From CAIKZZ01 sp035604595 (GTDB taxonomy: Bacteria; Pseudomonadota; Gammaproteobacteria; Steroidobacterales; Steroidobacteraceae), in the NCBI GenBank assembly GCA_035604595.1, contig DATNIE010000036.1, positions 1-24,041 on the forward strand: DNA of 24,041 bases, read 5' to 3'. Position numbers and translations under genes: made by a program. Positions 7,380-14,032 of this stretch are shown piece by piece. The stretch's first letter is position 1; every line of letters begins with the position of its first letter. The notes beneath the pieces are model-generated. The model was not told the DNA's origin, searched no databases, and worked only from the letters and a program-made list of their open reading frames with translations.

Positions 7380-8546
7380 ATGCAGACCGACATCGCCGTC
7401 ATCGGCGGCGGGGTCATGGGGTCTGCGCTGGCCTATTGGCTGACGCGCCTCGATCCCACCGTGTCGGTGACGGTCATCGAGCGGGATCCGGCGTACACGA
7501 CGGCTTCGTCCGCGCTGTCGGCGGCCTCGATCCGGCAGCAGTTCACGACCGCGGTCAACATCCGGATCTCCCAGCAGAGCATGGACTTCCTGCGGCGCGC
7601 GGGCGACTTGCTCGAGGTGAACGGCGACCGGCCTGACATCGCTCTCACCGAACGGGGGTACCTGTATCTCGCAGGTGTTGAGGGCATGGAAGCGCTGCGC
7701 GCAGCGCACGCGATCCAGCGCGCGCACGGAGCTGATGTCGCGCTCCTCGACGCGGCGGCACTGGCGGCGCGCTTCCCGTGGCTGGACCTTGACGGGATCG
7801 CCGCCGGCTCGCTCGGTCTACGCGGCGAGGGTTGGTTCGACGGCTACTCGCTGCTGACGGCGTTTGCCCGCAAGGCCCGCAGCCAGGGCGCCCGGTTTGT
7901 CCGCGGCGACGTCCAGGGTGTTTCGCTCGCGGGGCACCATGTGACTGAACTGCAGCTCGGCGACGCGACGCCTGTGCGCTGCGGCTGGGCGGTCAACGCC
8001 GCGGGCCCGTGGGCACGCGCCGTGGCGCGGCTCGCCGGCATCGAGCTTCCGGTGTACGCCCGCCGGCGCACCGTGTACGTGATCGCTTGTCGCGCGATTC
8101 TCGAGGGCTTCCCTCTGATCATTGATCGGTCGGGCTTCTGGATCCGGCCGGAAGGCCCGAATTACATCGGCGCGCCGCCGCCCCGCGAGGATCCGGACGA
8201 TGCACCGCTCGAGGCCGAGCTCGGGCCCTTCGAGGCCGAGCTGTGGCCCGCACTGGCCGCCAGGATCCCAGCCTTCGAGGCCGCGAAGCTCGAGCGCGCC
8301 TGGGCCGGGTATTACGAGTTCAACAGCTTCGACCAGAACGGACTCCTTGGTCTTCATCCGGCGATCGACAATCTGGCCTTCATGAATGGCTTTTCGGGCC
8401 ACGGAATACAGCAGGCGCCGGTGGTCGGGCGCGGAATCGCGGAACTCATTCTGACCGGCCGCTATGCAACGCTTGATCTGTCCGACCTGAGCGTCAGCCG
8501 GTTGCTCGAGAACCGGCCATTGCGCGAGCTCAACGTGATCGGCTGA
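7380..8546 (+). CDS. FAD-dependent oxidoreductase, DAO family (FOXRED1-like)
   Basis: 388 aa flavoprotein of the D-amino-acid-oxidase superfamily, whose members oxidise amines, amino acids or sarcosine-like compounds. The N-terminal dinucleotide-binding motif IAVIGGGVMGS (5-15) is followed by VTVIERD. SAASIRQQF (about 55-63) followed by an N-I-x-x-S pattern and the C-terminal FMNGFSGHGIQQAPVVGRGIAE region resemble FOXRED1 and related bacterial proteins rather than glycine oxidase. No signal peptide and no transmembrane segment are visible, so it is probably cytoplasmic. It is divergent from lpxA and followed by a convergent membrane-protein gene, so it looks monocistronic. The substrate is unknown; no thiO, soxA or other partner subunit adjoins it. 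Confidence 0.88.
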   Translation: MQTDIAVIGGGVMGSALAYWLTRLDPTVSVTVIERDPAYTTASSALSAASIRQQFTTAVNIRISQQSMDFLRRAGDLLEVNGDRPDIALTERGYLYLAGVEGMEALRAAHAIQRAHGADVALLDAAALAARFPWLDLDGIAAGSLGLRGEGWFDGYSLLTAFARKARSQGARFVRGDVQGVSLAGHHVTELQLGDATPVRCGWAVNAAGPWARAVARLAGIELPVYARRRTVYVIACRAILEGFPLIIDRSGFWIRPEGPNYIGAPPPREDPDDAPLEAELGPFEAELWPALAARIPAFEAAKLERAWAGYYEFNSFDQNGLLGLHPAIDNLAFMNGFSGHGIQQAPVVGRGIAELILTGRYATLDLSDLSVSRLLENRPLRELNVIG

Positions 8547-8667
8547 CGACACAGAACGGCCCGGCGAGATGCGGCCGCCGTCAGGTCAGCTGTGCGCTTA
8601 CGACGCGCTCACAGATCGCGCGCCACAGGCTCGTCGCGTCCCCACCTCAGGCGCTGCGGCAATCGCC

Positions 8668-9111
8668 TCAGTGCAGCGCCTTGATCGCTTCGACAACCGC
8701 GGACCGGCATCGATCCACCGCGTCGGAAATAGCCTCCGCATCCGTGTCCTTGCGACCGAGGTTCTCCCAGTGGTCACGCCAGGCCACGAGCAGCTCCTCC
8801 GCCCGCGCGGGCACCGGGGCGGGCATCGTCGCGCTGAAATCATTGATCGTGTCGACGTACACCCACCCGGTACGGGGGTTGCCGCGCTCGGCATCGTGGT
8901 CGTAGTGGGCGTGATAGACGAGCTGCTGCATCTCGCCCAGCGCAGTCAACAGCTGGAAAGCGGCCTGACGCATCGTTCGGTTATGCTCGCTGCGCTCGTT
9001 GCGCCACGTCGTGTAGCTGAAGCTCGCGAGTGCGATCGCGACGCTCACAATTGCGACCAGGTTGGATTTGAGTTGCGTTCGAATCGAACTGCGGTTCACG
9101 CTCGGAGTCAC
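8668..9111 (-). CDS. Small single-pass membrane protein of unknown function
   Basis: About 147 aa from a GTG at 9111; an alternative GTG at 9099 gives 143 aa. Neither has a strong ribosome site. The open frame extends much further upstream but that part overlaps the divergent thioredoxin-like gene and looks non-coding. One clear transmembrane helix, LVAIVSVAIALASFSY (about 18-33), follows a short basic N terminus, and TWRNERSEHNR comes next, a pattern seen in uncharacterised inner-membrane proteins. The remaining 100 residues are soluble, partly helical and acidic, with a W-rich WRDHWENLG stretch near 111-119. By the positive-inside rule the N terminus is probably cytoplasmic, although charges on both sides are similar. 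No named domain is recognised. Function unknown. Confidence 0.65.
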   Translation of the reverse strand: MTPSVNRSSIRTQLKSNLVAIVSVAIALASFSYTTWRNERSEHNRTMRQAAFQLLTALGEMQQLVYHAHYDHDAERGNPRTGWVYVDTINDFSATMPAPVPARAEELLVAWRDHWENLGRKDTDAEAISDAVDRCRSAVVEAIKALH

Positions 9112-9178
9112 GCGGCAACGTGCCGGGTCCACGGCCTCGATCCTACCGTGGCGGTCCGTCGTCGGCGCGAGGGTGGAC

Positions 9179-9241
9179 GCCTCGCAATCACGGCGCGCCA
9201 CCTCCGGTCTTCTTCCCCGGAGGAGGCGAGGAGGGTGCATG
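9179..9241 (+). promoter_or_regulatory. Leader with nested inverted repeats covering the ribosome site of the thioredoxin-like gene
   Basis: CCTCCGG (9201-9207) pairs perfectly with CCGGAGG (9217-9223) around a 9-base pyrimidine loop. Outside it CCTCGC (9180-9185) pairs with GCGAGG (9226-9231). The two AGGAGG-type ribosome sites (9221-9226 and 9230-9235) are inside or at the edge of these stems, directly before the ATG at 9239. In an mRNA starting upstream of 9180 this could limit translation. The pairing is seen; any regulatory role is inference and no ligand or known riboswitch class is suggested. Confidence 0.35.
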
Positions 9242-9874
9242 CAAGGATCTGACGCCTCTGGGCTGTGCCGTGACGATGCCCGATCAGTGCGGATGGATGC
9301 TGCGACGCGACATCGGGCGTGGCCACGGGTCCCGACGCCTGTACGCGCGCTCGCGGCGGCCATGCTTTTCATCCTGGCCCCGACCGCGGGTGCCGATGCG
9401 CCGCGCGAGCTGCCGACGTTCACGCACCCTGCCGCGAGCGACTGGATCAACTCGGCGCCGCTCACGACGGCCGAGCTCATCGGCCATCCGGTGCTGGTCG
9501 AGGTATGGGCATTCGAATGCAGCAACTGCCTCGCCTCGCTCCCATGGATGCAGCGGATCGAAGGCGCGTACCAGCGCCGCGGGCTCGTGATCGTCGGGGT
9601 CCACACCCCTGAACTGCCTGAGGAGCACGATCGCTCCCAGGTTGCCGCGGCCGTACGCCGCCTCGACATTCGCTATCCGGTGATGGTCGATATGGACTAC
9701 AGCTACTGGAAAGCGCTGGGCAATCGCTATTGGCCGGCGTTCTACCTGTACGACGCCGCCGGACGGCTGCTGGCCACGCGGATCGGGGAGCTGCATGCGG
9801 GCGAGGCGGGCGCTGATGCGTTCGAGCGCCTGCTCGCGAGCCGGCTACCGATCGCGGCCGGCGAGCAGCAATAG
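9239..9874 (+). CDS. Thioredoxin-fold protein with CSNC active site (TlpA/DipZ-C-terminal-like), exported
   Basis: 211 aa from ATG 9239, chosen for its strong purine-rich ribosome site; ATG 9293 is an alternative that would leave a more standard signal peptide. A hydrophobic segment (ALAAAMLFILAPTAGADA, 37-54) predicts export or membrane anchoring. The thioredoxin domain has the redox motif ECSNC with Cys94 and Cys97 directly after VEVWAF, and a later W-P-A-F-Y-L-Y segment that supplies the cis-Pro position. Its form (VW-F-CSNC-x-x-x-x-P) is closest to the DipZ C-terminal and TlpA-like redoxins, which work as thiol-disulfide exchange factors in the periplasm. The patatin gene starts 5 bases after its stop, so the two are probably one operon. 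Its redox partner is not in the window. Confidence 0.85.
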   Translation: MQGSDASGLCRDDARSVRMDAATRHRAWPRVPTPVRALAAAMLFILAPTAGADAPRELPTFTHPAASDWINSAPLTTAELIGHPVLVEVWAFECSNCLASLPWMQRIEGAYQRRGLVIVGVHTPELPEEHDRSQVAAAVRRLDIRYPVMVDMDYSYWKALGNRYWPAFYLYDAAGRLLATRIGELHAGEAGADAFERLLASRLPIAAGEQQ

Positions 9875-9879
9875 CAATC

Positions 9880-10743
9880 GTGGTTGACAGCGCCGCGACC
9901 CGGACGGCATTCGTGCTCGCGGGCGGCGGGAGCCTCGGTGCGGTCCAGGTCGGCATGCTCGCCGAACTCACCACCGCCGGTGAGCGCCCCGACCTGATCG
10001 TCGGCGTCTCGGCCGGCGCTATCAATTCGGCGTTCTTTGCCCGCGAGCCGTCGATCCGTACGGTCGAGCAGATGGCGGATCTGTGGCGGACGATCACGAC
10101 CCGGCGGGCGCTCGGACTTTCCTGGCGCTCGCTGCTTGGCGTCGTCGGAGTGCGCGATCACGTTGCGAGCCTCGCGGGACTGCGAAGCCTGCTGACCGAT
10201 CAGCTCTCCTATCGCGACTTCGCCGGCGCGTCCGTTCCGCTATACATCGTGTGCGCCGAGCTCATCACGGGAGAGGAAGTCGTGGTCTCGCGCGGGCTGG
10301 TCATCGAGGCGGTGCTCGCGAGCGTCGCCATACCCGGCGTCTTCCCGCCTGTGTCGGTCAACGATCGCTGGCTCGTGGATGGCGCAGTCGCGGCCAATAC
10401 CCCGATTTCGACGGCGATCCGCCTGGGAGCCACGCGGCTCATTGTGCTTCCGGCCGGGTTTGCCTGCGCCGCAACGCGCGTGTCCGGGCACGCGCTGGCC
10501 CGCGCGATGCACGCGATCACACTCCTCGGCGCGCGGCAGCTGCGGCAGGATTTCGACCGGTATGCGGCGAGCGTCGCTATCCACATCGTCCCACCGCTCT
10601 GTCCGGTCGGGCACTCCTCCTACGACTACTCGCACGGCGCGGAACTCATCGACCGGGGCCGCGCATCGACGCGCGATTGGCTGGACGGAGGCGGGCTCAC
10701 GCGGCGCGATTTTCCCGGGCCGCTCACGGTGCACTCGCACTGA
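9880..10743 (+). CDS. Patatin-like phospholipase (serine/aspartate dyad hydrolase)
   Basis: 287 aa, starting at GTG 9880, five bases after the thioredoxin-like stop. The family hydrolyses acyl esters of phospholipids or other lipids. Visible elements in order: oxyanion-hole GGGSLGAVQVG (15-25), nucleophile elbow GVSAG with Ser44 (42-46), a SVAIPGVFPPV strand-turn (148-158) and the dyad motif VDGAVAANTP with Asp167. These are the conserved blocks of the RssA/YlbK-type single-domain bacterial patatins; there is no cyclic-nucleotide domain and no transmembrane helix. Ser44 and Asp167 are both present, so it should be active. Close spacing suggests co-translation with the redox protein, but no functional link between the two is established. 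It converges on the pirin gene with a 46-base gap. Confidence 0.92.
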   Translation: MVDSAATRTAFVLAGGGSLGAVQVGMLAELTTAGERPDLIVGVSAGAINSAFFAREPSIRTVEQMADLWRTITTRRALGLSWRSLLGVVGVRDHVASLAGLRSLLTDQLSYRDFAGASVPLYIVCAELITGEEVVVSRGLVIEAVLASVAIPGVFPPVSVNDRWLVDGAVAANTPISTAIRLGATRLIVLPAGFACAATRVSGHALARAMHAITLLGARQLRQDFDRYAASVAIHIVPPLCPVGHSSYDYSHGAELIDRGRASTRDWLDGGGLTRRDFPGPLTVHSH

Positions 10744-10789
10744 TTGCCGGACGCAGGGCGCGGCTCACCTTGCTCCGGGCCCGCTCGGC

Positions 10790-11488
10790 TCATGCCAGCG
10801 CGAATAGCAGCAGTTCGGCACCCACAGGGGTCGTCAGCGTGATCGACGGCTCGGCGCTGATGGCTACCCCGTCGCCCTCGCGCAGTTCACCCCCTTCCAG
10901 CAACACCACTCCGGTCGCAACCTGCAGCCACCCGAAGCGGCCGGCCGCGAACGCGTGCGTGAGCGAGTGGTGTGGCTCGAGGTCAGCTGCGAACATCTGC
11001 ACGTCCTGATGGATGGTCAGGGCACCGTCGGTGCCGTGGCGATCCGCGACGAGTCGGAAGCGATTGGTCCGCTCGCCGCGGGGGAACTCCGTCTGTTCGT
11101 AGCCGGGCGCGATTCCCGTCGACTCCGGGAGGATCCAGATCTGCAGGAAGTGAACAGGTTCCGAACGACTGTGGTTGAACTCGCTGTGCGTAATCCCGGT
11201 GCCCGCCGACATGCGCTGAACTTCCCCGGGCCGGATAACCGAGCCGGTCCCGAGGCTGTCGCGGTGCGAGAGCGCGCCGGAGAGCACGTAGGAGATGATC
11301 TCCATGTCGCGATGCCCGTGCGTGCCAAATCCGGCGCCCGGGATCACGCGGTCGTCGTTGATGACCCGCAGGCTTCGAAAACCCATTTGGTTCGGGTCGT
11401 GATAGTCCCCGAATGAGAACGTATGACGGCTGTCGAGCCAGCCCAGCTGCGTGCGGCCGCGCCGATCCCGGTCGCGGACGACGATCAT
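10790..11488 (-). CDS. Pirin family bicupin protein
   Basis: 232 aa from ATG 11488, which has GGAGA five to six bases upstream. Pirins are metal-binding bicupins; bacterial ones include quercetin 2,3-dioxygenases (YhhW) and regulators of central metabolism, so the exact role is open. The N-terminal cupin has the pirin start LGWLDSRHTFSFGDYHDP (15-32) and the metal site GTHGHRDMEIISYV, with His57 and His59, then THSEFNHS with His101 and Glu103, the same spacing as human pirin His56/His58/His101/Glu103. The C-terminal cupin (about 135-232) has lost obvious ligands, as usual. No signal peptide. It follows the NTF2-like gene on the same strand after a 202-base gap, so it probably has its own promoter. 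Confidence 0.93.
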   Translation of the reverse strand: MIVVRDRDRRGRTQLGWLDSRHTFSFGDYHDPNQMGFRSLRVINDDRVIPGAGFGTHGHRDMEIISYVLSGALSHRDSLGTGSVIRPGEVQRMSAGTGITHSEFNHSRSEPVHFLQIWILPESTGIAPGYEQTEFPRGERTNRFRLVADRHGTDGALTIHQDVQMFAADLEPHHSLTHAFAAGRFGWLQVATGVVLLEGGELREGDGVAISAEPSITLTTPVGAELLLFALA

Positions 11489-11690
11489 CCGGATCTCCGA
11501 TGACGCTCGCCGCCTGCAGCGCGCCGACGTCCGCCGCTGCAATCAGCGTCGACGCGCCGATCGAGACGCTGGATGAACCGCAGAGGCGGCGCTGGCGTGC
11601 GCCGTTTGTCACGCACGGCGAGGTTCCCGCACTGGCGATCGCAGCCTGAAGGATCGACGTCGATGCATGGCGCTCGCCGCCGGCGCTCGA
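11489..11690. other. 202-base gap between pirin and NTF2-like genes
   Basis: No gene is supported here. On the plus strand ATG 11500 to TGA 11649 gives 49 codons with a fairly protein-like composition beginning MTLAACSAP, but it has no ribosome site and no homology that I recognise. On the minus strand this gap should carry the pirin promoter; no clear hexamer pair was found. Confidence 0.4.
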
Positions 11691-12176
11691 CTAGAGGCCG
11701 AGCTCTGACAGGCCGGGGTGATCGAGCGGCCGAGGTCCCGGTGCGGGCCAGTGGTACTTGCGGTGGGCCGCGACGATCGGCAGATCGTTGATCGAGGCGA
11801 TGCGCCGCTGCATGTATCCATCCCGGTCGAACTCCCAGTTTTCGTTGCCGTAGGAGCGGAACCACTGGCCGGAGTCGTCGTGCCACTCATAGGCAAAGCG
11901 CACCGCGATCCGGTCATCTGTGTACGCCCACAGCTCCTTGATCAGCCGGTAGTCCAGCTCCTTCGCCCACTTCCGGGTGAGAAACGCCACGATCGCGGCG
12001 CGTCCCTGGAAAAACTCCGCGCGGTTGCGCCACACGCTGTCCGCCGTATAGGCGAGCGCGACCTTGTCCGGATTACGGCCGTTCCAGCCATCCTCTGCGG
12101 CCCGGACCTTGGCGGTGGCCGTCTCGCGGGTGAACGGGGGAAGCGGCGGGCGGGGAGTGACAGGCGATGCGTGCAT
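11691..12176 (-). CDS. NTF2-fold protein, DUF1348-type
   Basis: 161 aa from ATG 12176, which has a good ribosome site (GGGAGG seven bases upstream); a further in-frame ATG at 12197 lacks one. The protein matches the DUF1348 branch of the SnoaL/NTF2-like superfamily: a helix pair with WNGRNPDKVALAYT (about 31-44), then SVWRNRAEFFQGR, a W-A-K-E-L-D-Y-R-L-I-K-E-L-W strand region, AVRFAYEWHDDSG and ENWEFDRDGYM. The cone-shaped fold usually forms a small-molecule pocket; no function is established for DUF1348. The predicted protein is cytoplasmic, with a Pro-rich N terminus. It is divergent from the YdhG-like gene, with 123 bases between them. Confidence 0.9.
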   Translation of the reverse strand: MHASPVTPRPPLPPFTRETATAKVRAAEDGWNGRNPDKVALAYTADSVWRNRAEFFQGRAAIVAFLTRKWAKELDYRLIKELWAYTDDRIAVRFAYEWHDDSGQWFRSYGNENWEFDRDGYMQRRIASINDLPIVAAHRKYHWPAPGPRPLDHPGLSELGL

Positions 12177-12198
12177 GGGGCGACCTCCCAGTCGCACA

Positions 12199-12204
12199 AG
12201 CCTA
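12199..12204 (-). promoter_or_regulatory. -10-like element TAGGCT before the NTF2-like gene
   Basis: Read on the minus strand, GG-TAGGCT lies 22 bases before the ATG at 12176, with TTTCGA about 18 bases further upstream as a poor -35. It fits the GGTAnnnT pattern seen at three other starts. Confidence 0.3.
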
Positions 12205-12265
12205 CCGCAGGTCGCCGCCGGCTCGAAACGACCTCACCGGTGTTCGCGGTTCGCAGGCGCGCTGG

Positions 12266-12271
12266 TATCGT
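12266..12271 (+). promoter_or_regulatory. -10-like element TATCGT before the YdhG-like gene
   Basis: GG-TATCGT lies 28 bases before the ATG at 12300; TTCGCG stands 17 bases upstream as a poor -35 match. It belongs to the same GGTAnnnT set. Confidence 0.3.
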
Positions 12272-12299
12272 TGGGCGGAGCCGGGCACAGGAAGCAGCC

Positions 12300-12920
12300 A
12301 TGGGCACGCAGGATCCGCGAGTCGACGCCTACATCGCGAAGTCAGCCGAATTTGCCCAACCGATCCTCAGGCATCTACGCGCGGTCGTGCACGAGGCCTG
12401 CCCGACCGTCGAGGAGACGATCAAGTGGCAGATGCCGCATTTCCTGTATGGCGGGATCCTGTGCCGCATGGCGGCGTTCAAGCACCACTGCGCGTTCGGG
12501 TTCTGGAAGGAGGCGCAGCTCATGACCGGCGCGAACGATCAATCGGTCGAGGCCATGGGCCACTTCGGGCGCCTCACCTCGATCGAGGACCTGCCGGTCC
12601 GGCGGCTGCTCAAGACATTGATTCGCAGGGCCATGACGCTCAGTGACGCCAGGGACGCCTCGCCGACCCGCCCCAAAGCTCGCCGCCGGCCGCCGCCCAA
12701 GCCGACCGCGTATTTCCTGGACGCCCTGAAGGGGAGGAGCGCTGCACTCGCGACGTACCGGCGCCTGAGCCCTTACGGTCAGCGGGAGTACATCGAGTGG
12801 CTCAGGGACGCGAAGCGGCCTGACACGCGGGCCCGGCGCCTGGCGACGGCACTCACATGGCTGTCCCAGGGAAAATCGCGCAACTGGCAGTACCAGCGCC
12901 CCAAGCCGGCCAGCCGTTAG
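12300..12920 (+). CDS. YdhG/DUF1801 plus YdeI (OmdA-type) protein
   Basis: 206 aa from ATG 12300, with AGGAAG upstream. The N-terminal half (about 5-105) fits the YdhG-like DUF1801 fold: VDAYIAKS, ILRHLRAVVHEACP, ETIKWQMPHFLYGG and CAFGFWK are its recognisable blocks. A basic Pro-rich linker (about 118-138) joins a C-terminal helical segment with YFLDALKG, YGQREYIEWLRDAKRPDTRARRL in outline and a KSRNWQYQ end, which is the YdeI/OmpD-associated (OmdA) domain. The two-domain order is common for this family. Biochemical function is not known; YdeI has been linked to bacteriocin or peptide resistance in enterics, which cannot be transferred with confidence. Monocistronic by context. Confidence 0.9.
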   Translation: MGTQDPRVDAYIAKSAEFAQPILRHLRAVVHEACPTVEETIKWQMPHFLYGGILCRMAAFKHHCAFGFWKEAQLMTGANDQSVEAMGHFGRLTSIEDLPVRRLLKTLIRRAMTLSDARDASPTRPKARRRPPPKPTAYFLDALKGRSAALATYRRLSPYGQREYIEWLRDAKRPDTRARRLATALTWLSQGKSRNWQYQRPKPASR

Positions 12921-12953
12921 GCGGTACTCCGGCATCTGCCGTGACCCGCTCCG

Positions 12954-12970
12954 GGCCGCATGATGCGGCC
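12954..12970. terminator. Hairpin downstream of the YdhG-like gene
   Basis: GGCCGCAT and ATGCGGCC form a near-perfect palindrome around one base, 33 bases after the stop at 12920. It could fold as a 6-bp GC stem with a 5-base loop. No T-tract follows, so Rho-independent termination is doubtful. Confidence 0.3.
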
Positions 12971-13139
12971 GCATTGCGGTACGGGAGGCCCTCTCGTAAC
13001 CTCACCAGACACGGGGTGCGGGGCTCGAGAGGTTGATACGACGGCGCGTTCCAGCGACCCTCGATCCCGGGCCGATGGGGAGTGTCGAGCGGATGGCGTT
13101 CGACGCGCTCAACAACAGCAACGACAGGGAGAGCGACTG

Positions 13140-13541
13140 ATGAGCATTGCCTCTGAGTTCAAGGAATTTGCCATGCGTGGCAACGTCATCGACCTCGCGG
13201 TCGGTGTCGTCATCGGCGGCGCATTCGGCAAGATCGTGTCGTCACTCGTCGAGGCCGTCATCATGCCGGTCGTCGGCGTGCTGACGGCGGGGAACGACTT
13301 CTCGAAACTCGCCGTTCAGATCGGCTCCAACCTCAAGGGAGAGCCGTTGCTGTTGAAATACGGCCTATTCATCCAGTCGGTCGTCGACTTCCTGATCATT
13401 GCGTTCGTGATCTTCATCGCGATCCGCGGCATAAACCGCTTGAAGAAGACGCCCGCCGAGGCCGCGCCGGCGACGCCGCCTGCTCCGCCGCGGCAGGAGG
13501 TGCTACTCGAAGAGATTCGCAACCTGCTCGCGCGGCGATAG
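13140..13541 (+). CDS. mscL: Large-conductance mechanosensitive channel MscL
   Basis: Inner-membrane homopentameric channel that opens under membrane tension to release solutes during hypo-osmotic shock. 133 aa (E. coli 136) from ATG 13140, with AGGGAG nine bases upstream; an open extension to 12960 lacks family sequence. Signature FKEFAMRGNVIDLAVGVVIGGAFGKIV in outline (8-34) comprises the amphipathic N-terminal helix and TM1 with the pore-gate residues. TM2 is YGLFIQSVVDFLIIAFVIFIAI in outline (about 76-97), followed by the cytoplasmic INRLKK charge cluster, a Pro/Ala linker and the C-terminal bundle helix LLEEIRNLLARR. The 219 bases upstream hold no gene; TTGATACGAC near 13034 is the most promoter-like string there but lacks a matching partner hexamer. 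Confidence 0.97.
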   Translation: MSIASEFKEFAMRGNVIDLAVGVVIGGAFGKIVSSLVEAVIMPVVGVLTAGNDFSKLAVQIGSNLKGEPLLLKYGLFIQSVVDFLIIAFVIFIAIRGINRLKKTPAEAAPATPPAPPRQEVLLEEIRNLLARR

Positions 13542-13672
13542 CCTGTGAGGAGACGGTCATGCCGTGCGGCCGTCCCACGACGAGGCTAGTGAGACCTCAA
13601 GGGCCACCAAACCGCGTCTGGGTGAAGGGTGGGCAGTTCGTTGCCGCCGGTCATCGGGAGCCGAAGTCGCGG
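13542..13672. other. Noncoding region after mscL
   Basis: No gene is supported. ATG 13559 has a good ribosome-site look-alike (GAGGAG) and an open frame to 13768 on the plus strand, but the 69-residue product is low in hydrophobic residues, Arg/Gly-rich and unlike any family I recognise, and it runs antisense through the small membrane ORF. No clear terminator with a T-tract follows mscL. Confidence 0.4.
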
Positions 13673-13747
13673 TCAGCCCGCGAAATCGAACAGTTCGAAG
13701 GCGAACACCGCCACCGCGGCGAGGCCCGACAGATATATCAGTTCCAT
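13673..13747 (-). CDS. Candidate 24-residue membrane peptide
   Basis: ATG 13747 to TGA 13673. The peptide begins MELIYLSGL, has an Ala/Val/Phe core and ends FELFDFAG, which makes one short transmembrane helix. Support for a real gene: AGGAGA stands five bases before the ATG, and a promoter-like pair (GCGACA at 13803-13798, 17-base spacer, GATAAT at 13780-13775) would start RNA about 20 bases upstream of it. In size and topology it resembles single-helix accessory peptides such as KdpF, but the KdpF C-terminal Pro-Glu pattern is missing and no kdpA follows; downstream is convergent mscL. Function unknown. The ORF is short enough for chance to be possible. Confidence 0.5.
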   Translation of the reverse strand: MELIYLSGLAAVAVFAFELFDFAG

Positions 13748-13754
13748 GGAAGTC

Positions 13755-13860
13755 TCCTAGTGATTTAAGCTGTTATTATCGCATTGCAGCATTGAGTTGT
13801 CGCTGCACTGCATCACATTTAATAACTAATTGATATTATTGAATAAAATGATACGATCAC
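13755..13860. promoter_or_regulatory. AT-rich island with divergent promoter candidates
   Basis: About 100 bases strikingly richer in A and T than everything around them. Leftward: GCGACA/GATAAT at 13803-13775 for the small membrane ORF. Rightward: TTGATA (13830-13835), 16-base spacer, TACGAT (13852-13857), pointing to the homocysteine methyltransferase-family gene 170 bases away. An inverted repeat TGCAGC (13785-13790) / GCTGCA (13802-13807) overlaps the leftward promoter and could be an operator. Hexamers are seen; function is inferred. Confidence 0.5.
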
Positions 13861-14032
13861 CCTGACTCCCCTGCGTAAACGCAACCCCCCGACACCGAAC
13901 GCTGCCGCCCGGCGGCCAAATCCGGCAGGGTGCCCCGCTGTACCTCGCAATGAAGCACTTACGCCACTCGCCCCCAGCCGATCAGATGTCGCGGAGACCC
14001 GATCGCTGGCAGCCCACCCCCGTGGCCCTCTG
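13861..14032 (+). other. Untranslated leader candidate before the methyltransferase gene
   Basis: GC-rich 172 bases between the rightward promoter candidate and the ATG at 14033. I looked for SAM or SAH riboswitch-like conserved cores because of the downstream gene and found none that I can support. Confidence 0.3.

Noticed and set aside
11500..11649. 49-codon plus-strand ORF starting MTLAACSAP, lipoprotein-like at first sight
   Set aside because: No ribosome site, hydrophobic part too short for a lipoprotein signal, and it lies in the promoter region of the pirin gene.
12960..13139. N-terminal extension of mscL by 60 codons
   Set aside because: MscL homologues begin at the MSIxxEF sequence; the extension is polar and Arg-rich and the ribosome site stands before 13140.
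13559..13768. 69-codon plus-strand ORF with a good ribosome-site look-alike
   Set aside because: Composition is unlike a folded protein, no family match is recognised, and it is antisense to the better-supported small membrane ORF.
13861..14032. SAM or SAH riboswitch before the homocysteine methyltransferase-family gene
   Set aside because: None of the conserved cores that I know could be located; the region is merely GC-rich.
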